From: Saposhnikovia divaricata
Taxonomy: Eukaryota > Streptophyta > Magnoliopsida > Apiales > Apiaceae
Assembly: GCA_036435485.1 (NCBI GenBank)
Contig: CM071597.1
Coordinates: 174,450,147-174,514,146, forward strand
DNA: 64,000 bases
Direction of reading: 5' to 3'
The translations under genes and the position numbers were made by a program. Of this stretch, positions 36,629-48,567 are shown piece by piece (position 1 is the stretch's first letter; each line of letters opens with the position of its first letter). The notes under the pieces are model-generated. The model worked only from the letters and a program-made list of their open reading frames with translations. It did not search any database and was not told the DNA's origin.

Positions 36629-39600
36629 TGTAACGCCCCCAAATCCGGGGTCAGGGATTTGGTCGTCACATGGAAAACCTTAATAACAAATCACCTGTTT
36701 AATCACATTAAACCATCTGTAGTCATTAATAATTAAGTTACATCATTTGAGACCCCAACCACCAAGCATCTTTTAGGTTATAGGGCTAGAAACAAGAATC
36801 AACTCCTTACTACTAGTATAACTTCGTTGAGAAGTACACCAGCAACTAGTACTATATTATGCAAAGTAACATATATATTACACATCAATATACTTACATA
36901 TAACTTACTCCAGATTTAAACTTTCTAGATCATATCGTCTTCATAAGGGCATACTGCTCGCTTCATCTAAGCCATGCAGATAACCTCGTCCGGCTACCTT
37001 CCACTGAAAAGTTAATATTTGAAAACAAGCAAGAATGAGCGAAAGAATTGCTCAGCAAGTTATTACTGATTACTCAATATGAAATCACTTATTTATTGAT
37101 AATATAATGTCAGTTCTTTTCTATAACAAGATAATAATCAATACGTCATCTTAGTATAATATCTCAGGGTAATATAACATTTAAAATCAAGCTCTCAATA
37201 TAATCTTTCCATTTCCTTTTATACAACAATTTTGTATAAAAGTAATATAAAATCAGTTTCCCTTCTTACTGTAAAACAATTCCATCATTTCATACCATTT
37301 TCCTTTTTCATTACACAACTCTGAAAACCATTATCAATTCTTTCTTTTAAGTTTTGGGGATTTTCACTGTTGCCGAATACGTGAGGCACGATGATCAGTC
37401 GTCCTCCGTACCCGTCCCTTTTTACTACCGGTAGAAGGAATGAAGGCCACCTGCTAACATCATCCCTGGAGGAAGGCCACCTGCTAACATCCTCCCTTGG
37501 CATCTTCGTGCCGAATCATATAATGAATGCTAGACTATGTCGCACACAGCCCTGACACAGCCTCTTACGCAAGTTTGTTGCTAATCCCCCCTTTTTATCA
37601 AAACAGTATTCCATTTATCAACACCATTTCACATTTCCATTCCCGTATATCATTTTCATTTCCATTTCACATTTCACCTTTCCATTTTCATATCCGTATT
37701 ATAATCATTTGAAAACATATATACAGGTATATCAATTCAAGACATACATTCATTTCACTATGAAATTCCTTAATCAATCTTTTAACAATATTCAATCACC
37801 CGTAGAACACTTAGAATATCTAAAGAATAACCATTCAATAATCCCTTTTTAAATGAATATTATAATTAATATTCATTGAATTAAATAACCATTAAAATAA
37901 CATTTATCATTTTCATTCCAGACATTTTTAACCAAAAATGTCTCATTATAACCATCGAAATATCTTTATTATTATTCCGGAACAAAGCGATTTTAAGAAA
38001 ACATTTTAAAAAAAAAATAAAAATAATATTCATCTAATTAAATAAATTTAATTAGACGAATAAGGTTTATTTAATTAGTAGATGCTTCGAGAGGTATCTA
38101 ATAATTAAATAAACACTAGTTTATTGGTGATGTTGCCATTAGGTTAATTATTTCGAAATTCTTTCTAAAAACTTTGTCCGGGTTTTCGAAAATATACCTC
38201 TCAAGATAACCCCTTCCACTTTTCCATTCATATATCAATACCTTTAAAATACACCAACTAAAATACTTTACATGTAAGTCCCTTTTAAGAAAAATCTGTA
38301 GACATCAACCCTTGTCCCCTTATATAATAAAATATTTATTAATAACGTCTGAAAGAGTTTAGAACTCAAATATCCTCAATTTACACATAACGATAATATT
38401 ACAAAATAACTTTAGATAACAACTGATAACATAATATCATAAAAATAACCATAATAACAACTGATACCATTCCTTCCCATATCACTTTACTCTTTATAAT
38501 ATATCACTCTCTCCATATCACATATATTTCCAATCAAACCATTTTACTTAAAAGTAAACAATTTATCAAGATAAGATAGAAGAAATCTTGCAAACATGGA
38601 CTGAGGTCTTATTCTACACATTTCATATATTTTAAAATAAATATACTCTGAACGATAGAGTATGTATAAATAAACTTGCCTCTGGTCCTTAGCACCAGAC
38701 AGAACAGCGCGAATAAATCCTTGGCGTTTCGCCCAAGTAGTTCCATGAACTTTACACGACGCCTCGATCCTTCCTTTTTGATACACGTTGCTCCACTTGA
38801 TCACGCCCTAATGGTACTGTAATTGTTACGAGTACGTGTCAGTCCCCCCTCGTATCTCGAGTAGACACCACTCGGAATTACCACTAAGTCACCTAAAGTC
38901 GTACTATAGTTGTTATCCCTATAACTGACTACTCAAATACCAATTAATGCACATAACATATTTAGTCAACTTCACTTAACATATACAATTATAATACTAG
39001 TGCCATTCTATGACAAAACTCAGTTTATAAATAATCCTCAAAACGTATTTAATCCCCGAAACACATAAATCCTTGAATTAACACATAAATCCTCGAAATA
39101 AATCACTTAACACATATACACATAAAAAGTTAACACCCAAATCATACCTTTAAACCATTGAAATCAAATAAGTTAAATAAATTTAAATGCAGGGGATTTT
39201 TAGAAAATTTCGGCATGTAGTATTCGTTTATCGGACTATGGGCACAGCCCCTCAATTACAATACAACCCTGTTTTAGCGAAAAAAATAAGCTGCCTCAAC
39301 TTGCAGCAACATAAAATAAACACATAAGAAGGTATCCGCCCTGACATGCGGCACATAGCACGTAATGATTTATATTACACTACTACTTACGCTACACCAA
39401 TGATCGTATTTCTCACGTATTTTAATGATACACGTGACAACCAATCATTTATGTTCGTAAGCCCTAGGGAACAACCCCTAGCACTAACTATTACTTACGC
39501 TATATCGATGATCACACCACATAAGTATATGAATTATACCCGTGATAGTTAATCATGGATATTCGTAAGCCCTAGGGATCAGTCGAAAAGAATTACACAA

Positions 39601-41542
39601 GTCCTTTAAATATTGACATTTAAAAACTTGTGATCTTCTCATAACCCCTAGCACAATTCTAATTATAATAATATTCTAACATTTAACATGTATCACGTAT
39701 TCCCATACTTACCATTTAGTCAACTCATATAACTCCACAAATAATACCAACATTACCAATCCACCAATATCCATAATTCGACTTACATAAGTAAAACCGA
39801 TATACCTGACCAATAACCATTTAACCATATATAATCCAACACCAAGTACTTGACAATTATACGTTCAACAAATACTATGACTCGATTTATAACATTTAAC
39901 ACATAAACATTTACAACTTAGTATCACTTATAAATCATTTAACCAAGTTTAAAGCACACTAATCAAGCATAAAAAAATATTGTCCACCTTAAGATTCCAA
40001 AATCTTACTTCTTTTATAAACCTCTATTGCGAATATTTTACTCCAACATTTTTAATAAATCCAAAAATTATTCATAAATCACCAAAATTTATGGACATCT
40101 TCCTGGATATCAAATATACTCCTCATAAAAATTTCATCACCAAAACCATTCATTAGCCTCTAAACGAATTGGTTTAAAATGGACCAAAGCACAGAAAATT
40201 TTTCTCTGCACTACCCTTACTAAAACAGGCGTAATTCTCGACTCGTTTACTCTTTTGACGCAAGGTTTTCGCGTAAATAAACTAGACTCCAAATAGAACA
40301 ACTTTCATGAAGACACCACTGCCCAGAACAGAGCACAAGTGGTTCGAATTTCACTGGCAAGAACAGGCAGTAGCTGGGAAAATTCCCTGGACAGTTTTTA
40401 CTCTTAAACAACATTCATCTTTAATTCATCATTTCACTAATCCGTCAAGCAATAATACCCTTCTCAAAGACTCCCCAAAATCAGTTATAACATCAATTAT
40501 AATCAAACATAAACGACCATGGCAAGAACTTAAGGATTATGGGTCATACCTCTTAATGAACCAAAGAATAAATCCAAGCCACTATTCATCATCTTCTCCA
40601 CTCTCATCTCTTCAATTCAACCACCACAGCCTCCAATACACACACCCACGCACACACTCGTACACGATTACACACACACACGCGATTATATACACACACA
40701 TGTATGTATATAGCACTAATCAACACCACACTCAAAACCCCCAATTCAATTCCTTCCCCAAATCCCTAATTTTTCCCCCAATCTTATTTCTCTCTCCCCG
40801 TTCTATTCTATCTGCTGTGTTTTGATATATTGGGCTTGGCCCAATACTAATATATCACTCCTACAATTCATTCCGGGCCCAATTAAAACACTACATCTTC
40901 ACTTTTAAAACTAATAAACGGCTTTATAAATCGAAATTAAATAAAATTTCAGAAAATTAAACTTTTCATTTTTAAAATAAAGAATATAAAATTACGAACT
41001 CCCGCATATTTTCGAAATATTTTTCGGATCAAAAATGAATTAAATATGAATTTTCAATGTTTTGATCCTTTAAATACAATAAAACTCTTAAAATCATTTT
41101 AAAATACCGAAACATCCAAATTAATTCACCCAACCATTTTAAAAACTAAATAATATTATAAAGATAATATTACAAAAGATTTCATGATTTTTAATTCCTC
41201 CGATAATTTTATAAAATTAACAGAGGATCAAAATGCATGATTTAAATATATTTAAATCCTAAAAAATATAAATAAAATACATCAGCCTTCACAACTCACA
41301 CAATCATCATATAAACACATAAACACAACTTCACATACATTCCACCTTCCAACAATAGTCACATAATATAGTTCATAATTATACTGAACCAGACAATAAT
41401 TAAATAATTCGCTTTTGAAATTCCTTGAACTGGAATAATGAACAATAAAATAAAATAAAAAAAAATTCCTCCTCATTTTAGGAAAACATTAATATTCTTA
41501 AAATAATACTAAAATCATTTTCTGAAAATTCGGGTTATTACA
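36629..41542 (-). repeat. LTR of the LARD-like element (right)
   Basis: 4914 bp, offset 6236 from the left LTR. Differences seen are a C/T near 36668, T/C near 39509, A/G near 39799, A/G near 40919 and A/T near 41463. This is about 99.9% identity. Confidence 0.95.
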
Positions 41543-41547
41543 ATTGG

Positions 41548-42698
41548 AAGCATGCAATGAATGATCAATGGAGATGAAGGCATTTGACACAAAGAATACA
41601 TGAAGACATGTATTTATGAAGACCAACTATGTAATAATTTAGTTTTATTAACCACCATAGATTGACCTAGATTTTTCCATTAGCTTGGAAAGATCATATA
41701 GGATTGGGCCATAACCAAGCACGATTTTATTTTCATGCACTTTACATATGATGATATGTATGCGTAGTGATAGAGATGCATGTTTAATTAGATTAATCAT
41801 GTATGTATTAGATACGTCACCCATACCATGCTTGCCATGCTAAACAAGATAAAATCTGTAACGATTTGAGATTTTAAAATGAACAAACGATCATGAGATT
41901 TCTGTGTTTATGAAACACGGAATTAAAATACAAATTTTCAATTATTTAGATATGGGGAGATTTTGTCAAAAACGGGTTTTACCTGTAAGGAAGTTGGGTA
42001 TTAAGTGAGGCCACTTGTGACTCCTCCAACAACCTGGAAATCAAACTATTGATGAATATTGATTTGAAGTATTTAATTCAAGGAAAAATTGGGAATCTCT
42101 TTATGATGGGATCATGGTCGTTTTAATTTTGAAACCCCTTAACAAAATATTAAGTTTTAATCGGATGCTTTCCAATGAATGAACACTCATTGAATCCTAG
42201 ATCGATAAGGGGAATGACTGCCAGTGGCAAGGGACTCCTATCTATCGTGGTGAGATGTGACGAATATAAGCGGTTATATTCGACCGTTGTATCATTGGGT
42301 TTAACTTAACTGAGTCGTCATAATAAGGTGAAAATAAACGGTTATATTCAATTATTATGAGCTTAGAAGCATAGAGTTTGGTTCAAAATCTATTAGATAG
42401 ACAAGAACAATTGTTGTTCACCAAACTATCCAAGAATTATATATGATATAATTGACAACTGTTGTCTACCTAAATAATCATGTTTTAAGGACTACCAGTG
42501 GTTGACTTAGGATATGACGAAATATGGATCTTGGCTCACTAGAGAGATTTATGGGATATTCTTTCCGATTTAATAGTAAGGGCTATTAATTTGATAAAAA
42601 TAGTGGGAGATAAATATTATGAATATGTAATAATCACTTGAACATAATTATTGTAACAATCTAATTTATCTTATGCATTTTATCATTGTAGAAAACAA
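41548..42698 (+). other. Leader of the plus-strand Copia element, second part
   Basis: About 1.15 kb of non-coding sequence between the LARD-like insertion and the gag-pol ATG. It contains a repeated cggttatattc (about 42270 and 42340). I recognise no PBS or known element here. Confidence 0.7.
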
Positions 42699-45600
42699 AT
42701 GGCACAAAACACAAACAACAGTTTCTCTGTACGATCAGTCCTTGAGAAGGACAAGCTGACAGGATCAAACTTCCTTGACTGGTCTAGGAATTTGAGAATT
42801 ATTCTCATGCAGGAAAAGAAATCTTATGTGATTGATATTCCTCCACCGGCAGCCCCTGCTAACAATGCCACTGCTGCTCAACGAAATGCTTATCAGAAGC
42901 ATATTGATGATGCAACTGATGTGGCTTGTCTTATGCTTGCTAGTATGGATGCTGAGCTTCAGAAGCAGCATTTTGATATGAATGCTTATACTATGTTTGA
43001 ACATCTTTCGACGATGTTTCAGTCACAGGCTCGTGTGGAAAAGTTCAACACGAGCAAAGCACTCTTCTCGTGCAAGCAGGGCAACAGACCAGTTGGACCA
43101 CATGTTCTAAAGATGATTGGGTATTGTGATTACCTTGCTCGTTTGGGTTTCTCGCTTCAGCGAGAGGCTCAAGTCGATATAATCTTGCAATCTTTGAACA
43201 GCGACTATACTCAGTTCATTATGACTTTTAATATGACTGAGCAAGATAAGACTCCTATGGAATTGTTGGCCATGCTGAGGACCACTGAAGCAAATATGGT
43301 CAAGGCACCTGAGAAAGCTCCCATAATGATGGTGGGCAAGAAAGGTGCTAAGGGAAAGGGGAAATGGAAGGGCAAGAAAAAGGTAGCATCAAAAGTTCTT
43401 GGTCCTTCTAAGCCCTCTTTCAAAAAGGCTAAAAAGCCGAAGGGAGATGTCGCAACGGCTGACAAAGGTGATTGTCACTATTGCCACAAGCCTGGTCATT
43501 GGAAGAGAAACTGTACTGCTAACTTGGATGATCTGAAGAAAGTGAAGGGTGTTCAGATTTCTGGATCAGGTATTTATGTTATAGAAGTCAATCTGTCTAT
43601 TTCTACGTCTTGGGTATTGGATACCGGATGTGCTTCTCACATTTGTATAAATGTGCAGGAACTGCAGAGAAGTAGGACTTTGGCTAAGGGAGAAGTGGAC
43701 CTACGAGTAGGCAATGGAGCAAAAGTTGCTGCTTTAGCTGTAGGAACTTATTATTTATCTTTGCCCTCTGGGCTTGTTTTAGAACTTGAAGACTGTTTTT
43801 ACGTGCCTGCGATTCGCAGAAACATTATTTCTGTTTCTTGTTTGGACAAGAAAGGTTTTTCGTTTATAATAAAGAACAATAGTTGCTCTTTTGCTTTGAA
43901 TGATTTAACCTATGATGTTGCGCGTTTATTTAATGGTTTATATGTTCTTGATTTAGATAATCCTGTCTGTAACATAGAAAACAAACGACTTAAAGTTAAT
44001 GACTCAAATCAAACATACCTCTGGCATTGTCGTCTAGGCCATATAAATGAGAAATGCATATCCAAATTACATAAGGATGAATACTTGGATAAGTTTGATT
44101 TTGAATCATACGAAAAATGCGAATCTTGTTTGCTTGGTAAGATGACTAAAGCCCCTTTTACTGGTAAGGGTCAAAGGGCCACTGAACGTTTGGAGCTAAT
44201 ACATAGTGATGTATGTGGCCCAATGCGTGTGATGGCTAGAGGAGGCTACTACTACTTCATAACATTTACTGATGACTTCAGTAGATATGGATATGTATAT
44301 CTTATGAATAACAAATCCGATTCTTTTGAAAAATTCAAAGAATACAAGGCTGAAGTAGAGAAGCAAATAGGCGGAAGTGCAAGTATTAAGATCTTACGAT
44401 CCGATCGTGGGGGTGAATACTTAAGCACCGAATTTAAAGAGTATTTAAAAGAGTGTGGTATTGTATCACAACTCACTCCGCCAGGTACACCTCAATGGAA
44501 TGGAGTTTCAGAGAGGAGAAATCGCACCTTGTTGGACATGGTACGATCGATGATGAGTCATGCAGATCTTCCAATAAGTTTCTGGGGTTATGCTCTAGAA
44601 ACAGCGGCTTTCACACTTAACCGTGTTCCAACCAAGAAGGTTCAAAAGACTCCATATGAGATATGGGAGGAGAAACGGTCAAGCATGAACTTTATGAAAG
44701 TTTGGGGATGCAAGGCATTTGTAAAACGTCAAGTATCTGACAAGCTTGGACCTAAATCCGAAGAGTGCAATTTTGTGGGATACCCTAAAGAAACAAAGGC
44801 ATATTATTTTTATAGTCCTTCTGAGCAGAAAGTGTTCATTGCTCGAGATGCTGTCTTCATGGAAAGAGATTTTGTTTCCAAAAGAAACAGTGGGAGAACT
44901 ATTGATCTCGATGAAGATCGAGAACCACAAAATAGCATTGAACCTGAAGTGGAACAAGAGCAGGATAATAATAATGCTCAAGAAACACAGGTTGTTCGTA
45001 GATCAAGTAGGATTCGCCATGAGCCAGAGAGATATTATGGATTTCTCCTGACCCAAGGTGGCGATGTGATGCTTGTAGATAATGATGAGCCTCTCACCTA
45101 CAAGGATGCTATGAATAGTCCAGATTCTGAGAGATGGCTGGAAGCCATGAAATCTGAGATGGATTCCATGTATGAAAACAAAGTATGGACTTTGGTTGCA
45201 CCACCTGATGGGGTTAAACCCATAGAGTGCAAGTGGGTTTTCAAGAAGAAAACTGACATGGATGGAAATTTACAGACCTACAAAGCAAGACTGGTGGCGA
45301 AAGGTTTCATGCAAATTCATGGTATTGACTATGATGAAACTTTCTCACCGGTAGCTATGGTCAAGTCCATCAGGATTTTGCTTGCGATAGCGGCTTATTA
45401 TGACTATGAAATCTGGCAAATGGATGTCAAGACTGCTTTCTTAAATGGAAGCTTAGAAGAGGATGTGTACATGACACAACCTGAGGGTTTTGTCGATCCA
45501 AAGTTTGCTAGAATGGTTTGTAAGTTGCTACGATCTATTTATGGATTGAAGCAGGCCTCAAGGAGGTGGAACATCCGTTTTGATGAAACAGTCAAAGAGT

Positions 45601-46667
45601 TTGGCTTCAAACAAAATGAGGATGAGCCGTGTGTTTACAAGAACGTTAGTGGGAGCCATGTGGCATTCCTAGTATTATATGTGGATGACATATTACTAAT
45701 AGGGAATGACATTCCTTCTCTACAGGCTGTGAAGACTTGGTTGGAAAAAAGTTTCTCGATGAAAGACTTAGGCGATGCTACCTATATCTTAGGGATCAGG
45801 ATCTATAGAGATAGATCTAAAAGATTAATCGGCCTAAGTCAGAGTACATACATTGACAAAGTATTGCATCGTTTTGGAATGCAAGAGGCAAAGAGGGGCT
45901 TTGTCCCGGTGTCTCATGGGATAGTGATCTCAAAGGAAAACTGTCCTAAATCATCAGATGATAAGGACCGTATGAGTAAAGTACCATATGCTTCGGCAAT
46001 TGGTTCTATAATGTATGCAATGATATGTACTCGTCCTGATGTCTCGTATGCTTTAAGCATGACGAGCAGGTACCAGTCTAATCCAGGTGATGGTCACTGG
46101 ACAGCTGTCAAGAATATTCTAAAGTACCTTAAACGGACTAAGGATTCGTTCTTGATATACGGAGGAGATGAGAAGCTGGTCGTAAAAGGTTACACTGATG
46201 CTAGTTTCCAGACAGATGGGGAAGATTCTGCGTCCCAGTCTGGATTCGTGTTTTGTCTAAATGGAGGTGCTGTAAGCTGGAAAAGTTCGAAGCAAGAGAC
46301 AGTAGCTGATTCTACAATGGAAGCTGAGTATATTGCCGCCAGTGAAGCAGCCAAAGAGGCTATTTGGATTCGGAAATTCATTACCGGACTTGGTGTGGTT
46401 CCGTCGATCGCAGATCCAGTTGATCTGTATTGCGATAACAATGGAGCCATTGTGCAGGCTAAGGAACCAAGGTCCCATTCCAAGGCAAAGCATATACTTA
46501 GAAGATATCATCTTCTTCGAGAGATAAACGAGAGAGGAGATATACATATATGTAAAGTGCATACTAATGATAATGTTGCGGACCCACTGACCAAGGCTTT
46601 GTCGCAGCAGAAGCACGAAGGTCATAATAGTTCCATGGGTATTAGATACATGGGTGATTGGCTCTAG
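42699..46667 (+). CDS. gag-pol: Copia gag-pol polyprotein, intact ORF
   Basis: 1322 codons in one frame with no stop. In order: Gag (UBN2 type, LTGSNFLDWSRNLRIILMQE near residue 20) and a basic K/G region at 212-250; CCHC knuckle CHYCHKPGHWKRNC (about 259-272); protease WVLDTGCASHIC (about 305-316); pre-integrase HCRLGHINEKC with CESCLLGK; integrase acidic residues in HSDVCGPM, SDRGGEYLS and WNGVSERRNRTLL; RT with VKTAFLNGSLEEDVYM, GLKQASRRWN and YVDDILLIG; RNase H with YTDASFQTD, TMEAEYIAASEAA and DNNGAI. It makes the capsid, protease, integrase and RT-RNase H for a Ty1/Copia retrotransposon. The ORF looks capable of making protein, but its 5' LTR is now 13 kb away, the leader is split and the PBS is missing, so this copy is probably silent. 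I do not assign the lineage. Confidence 0.95.
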   Translation: MAQNTNNSFSVRSVLEKDKLTGSNFLDWSRNLRIILMQEKKSYVIDIPPPAAPANNATAAQRNAYQKHIDDATDVACLMLASMDAELQKQHFDMNAYTMFEHLSTMFQSQARVEKFNTSKALFSCKQGNRPVGPHVLKMIGYCDYLARLGFSLQREAQVDIILQSLNSDYTQFIMTFNMTEQDKTPMELLAMLRTTEANMVKAPEKAPIMMVGKKGAKGKGKWKGKKKVASKVLGPSKPSFKKAKKPKGDVATADKGDCHYCHKPGHWKRNCTANLDDLKKVKGVQISGSGIYVIEVNLSISTSWVLDTGCASHICINVQELQRSRTLAKGEVDLRVGNGAKVAALAVGTYYLSLPSGLVLELEDCFYVPAIRRNIISVSCLDKKGFSFIIKNNSCSFALNDLTYDVARLFNGLYVLDLDNPVCNIENKRLKVNDSNQTYLWHCRLGHINEKCISKLHKDEYLDKFDFESYEKCESCLLGKMTKAPFTGKGQRATERLELIHSDVCGPMRVMARGGYYYFITFTDDFSRYGYVYLMNNKSDSFEKFKEYKAEVEKQIGGSASIKILRSDRGGEYLSTEFKEYLKECGIVSQLTPPGTPQWNGVSERRNRTLLDMVRSMMSHADLPISFWGYALETAAFTLNRVPTKKVQKTPYEIWEEKRSSMNFMKVWGCKAFVKRQVSDKLGPKSEECNFVGYPKETKAYYFYSPSEQKVFIARDAVFMERDFVSKRNSGRTIDLDEDREPQNSIEPEVEQEQDNNNAQETQVVRRSSRIRHEPERYYGFLLTQGGDVMLVDNDEPLTYKDAMNSPDSERWLEAMKSEMDSMYENKVWTLVAPPDGVKPIECKWVFKKKTDMDGNLQTYKARLVAKGFMQIHGIDYDETFSPVAMVKSIRILLAIAAYYDYEIWQMDVKTAFLNGSLEEDVYMTQPEGFVDPKFARMVCKLLRSIYGLKQASRRWNIRFDETVKEFGFKQNEDEPCVYKNVSGSHVAFLVLYVDDILLIGNDIPSLQAVKTWLEKSFSMKDLGDATYILGIRIYRDRSKRLIGLSQSTYIDKVLHRFGMQEAKRGFVPVSHGIVISKENCPKSSDDKDRMSKVPYASAIGSIMYAMICTRPDVSYALSMTSRYQSNPGDGHWTAVKNILKYLKRTKDSFLIYGGDEKLVVKGYTDASFQTDGEDSASQSGFVFCLNGGAVSWKSSKQETVADSTMEAEYIAASEAAKEAIWIRKFITGLGVVPSIADPVDLYCDNNGAIVQAKEPRSHSKAKHILRRYHLLREINERGDIHICKVHTNDNVADPLTKALSQQKHEGHNSSMGIRYMGDWL

Positions 46668-46670
46668 TGC

Positions 46671-46680
46671 AAGTGGGAGA
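46671..46680 (+). promoter_or_regulatory. Polypurine tract of the plus-strand Copia element
   Basis: AAGTGGGAGA lies one base before TGTTAGTG, the 3' LTR start, shortly after the pol stop. Confidence 0.85.
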
Positions 46681-46681
46681 T

Positions 46682-48233
46682 TGTTAGTGTAGGTGCCCTA
46701 GAGGCAATACATTGGTTCTTTTAATAAACCTTTATGTCATTTGATTATTCAATAAACGTATTTATTATGACTTTAATTACTGCGATATATTTGTTAGCAT
46801 AATAAATGTCCTTAGAATCATGATACACATTGTATAGTTTAAGTACATGACTTGAACTTGAGATTATATAATATATCATATTCTTAAAGGTCCCTAGTCG
46901 AGTATTATTATATAGGACAATAATAATACATAAATAGACTAGTATGTTGTTTGACAGATAACCACATCTCATTGGTTATCAGTATGGAGATACTAAAGTC
47001 AATACATAGGTACATGTAAGGGTACATGGTACTGGACAGACCCAAAGTGAGATTCTTCATGTTTAATAAAGTCATAAGAAAGACTCACAGTGATAATGGT
47101 GTAATGATCCTTTGACTTGAGATCATTATATTTCTATACGAGGATTAATGTACTTTGACTACATTAAAAGTTACCTTTGATCGGGTGATGATAAAAGTGG
47201 ACATCGGGTATATTATGAGTCGTATGAGAAATATGAATGATAGATAAAGGATTTAACCCTCCTAGAATTAGGAGAGATATTATTGGCCTCTTGATTGAGT
47301 GAGACTATAAAATGCATGGCCGTGCTCAAATATTGATTTGTTTTAATAGTCTACTCATGGATCAAGTAAACCTGGATTAAATGTTGAAGAGGATGACGAA
47401 ATACATGCCTCGAGTTTAATCTATAATATTTGGTTAAAGGGATTATATTACATGGAAACATTTATCACGAAAGGTTTAATTGGATCACCAATTATTATTA
47501 TTACTTGGGTAGCAATGATGTATTACTAGATGCCACTCATTGTTTATAATTTTATTATTGGATATTAAAATTATTGCCAACGTAAAAATAACCTAAAGGG
47601 TTACACAATAAGAACGTTTTAAAAGGAGTTTTAATTTAAATATCAGATTTAAATTAAATAATTAAAATTCGAAATTGATTATGGAATCAGATTTTGTTTT
47701 TAATTAAATGATTATAAATTCGAAATTGGATAAATAATTAATTGAGTTGGACTTAGTTAATTAAATGTTATTTCGAATTTAATTCATTAAAAACCCAAAT
47801 CAGTTTGTTTTAATTGAAGCCCAAGCTGATTAGGGTTAGGCCCATCTTTCTCTCTATAAATACATAAAGATGTATTGGTTAGGGTAACACTTTTGCAAAA
47901 TCGTTTTTCTTAAAAACCCTAGCTGCTCTATTCTTTGAGAGGCTAGAGAGAGAGAGATAGAGAGAGGCTGATTTTGGCTAGTACCTGCTCCTTGGATCGT
48001 TGGACGATCGAACGTTCGTGTGGACGATTTAGAGACGCGGATCTTGCATCAAGGGCTGCGTGGTGATCACAATCTAGGACCTCCATCTGTCAACCGAATT
48101 CGTAAAGCTTCATAAAGGTACTGATTCTATTCACCATAATCAGCATGTCTTATACATGGATCCTATGATTAGGGTTTCGGATTTTTATTGTTTTACGACT
48201 GTTTTCGCTGCGTTTATGCCCCGAAACCCTTCA
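46682..48233 (+). repeat. 3' LTR of the plus-strand Copia element
   Basis: 1552 bp, TGTTAGTG to CCCTTCA, followed by the TSD TCTTT (48234-48238) and then SIRE gag. It pairs with 27999-29553. Confidence 0.94.
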
Positions 48234-48469
48234 TCTTTTTCATCAGGAGTAAGAGAAGCAGCACGCTTTGGAAAAGATGATGCAGGTGTTACAACAATTC
48301 CTCCAACAATAGATTCAGATACATATTCTTTTGGAATTATAGGTCCGTTCTGTAGAACACCCAAATATTTAGAATTTGCGACATCAAGAAACAACTCCAT
48401 TTTATTTTTCCACATTGCATAATTGTCATTGTTAAACATGGGACTTTTAACAATACTTTTTGACGACAT
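48234..48469 (-). pseudogene. gag: SIRE gag N-terminus
   Basis: Starts MSSKSIVKSPMFNNDNYAMW at 48469, the usual N-terminal block of SIRE-like Gag, and runs through FLDVANSKYLGVLQNGP to LTPDEK. There the plus-strand Copia insertion cuts it. With the insert removed, the frame would join KEDA on the far side (27993 downward). The open frame past the junction to 48185 reads into the LTR and is spurious. Confidence 0.88.
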
Positions 48470-48552
48470 GATGAATTTTTAAGTGAGTTAAAAATTCGAG
48501 ATAAATTTTTGACGGAATAAAATTAGGATCTTGATTTGCGTATCAATCAATA

Positions 48553-48565
48553 GGCTCTAATACCA
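48553..48565 (-). other. PBS of the SIRE element
   Basis: The minus strand reads TGGTATTAGAGCC two bases after the LTR end (CCTAACA). It is the Met-tRNA-type PBS variant common in SIRE elements. Confidence 0.85.
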
Positions 48566-48567
48566 AT

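Larger units (their letters stand above)
30393..41542 (-). mobile_element. LARD-like element without ORFs, 4.9-kb LTRs, very young
   Basis: 11,150 bp. Two LTRs of 4914 bp (30393-35306 and 36629-41542) flank 1322 bp of internal sequence. The TSD is ATTGG (30388-30392 and 41543-41547). On the minus strand the LTR starts TGTAATAACCC and ends GGGGGCGTTACA; the PBS is for initiator tRNA-Met and the PPT is purine-rich. There is no gag or pol. The LTRs differ at only about five positions that I found, so the insertion is recent and must have used another element's proteins. Its termini, leader block and an LTR segment are shared with the gag-only element at 10798-20906, the likely relative. Confidence 0.93.

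Noticed and set aside
30393..41542. Large segmental tandem duplication (6.2-kb offset)
   Set aside because: The repeated blocks have TG/CA ends, a PBS, a PPT and a shared TSD, so they are an LTR pair.
48185..48422. Plus-strand 88-codon ORF at the LTR/SIRE junction
   Set aside because: It crosses an LTR end and is the opposite strand of SIRE gag.
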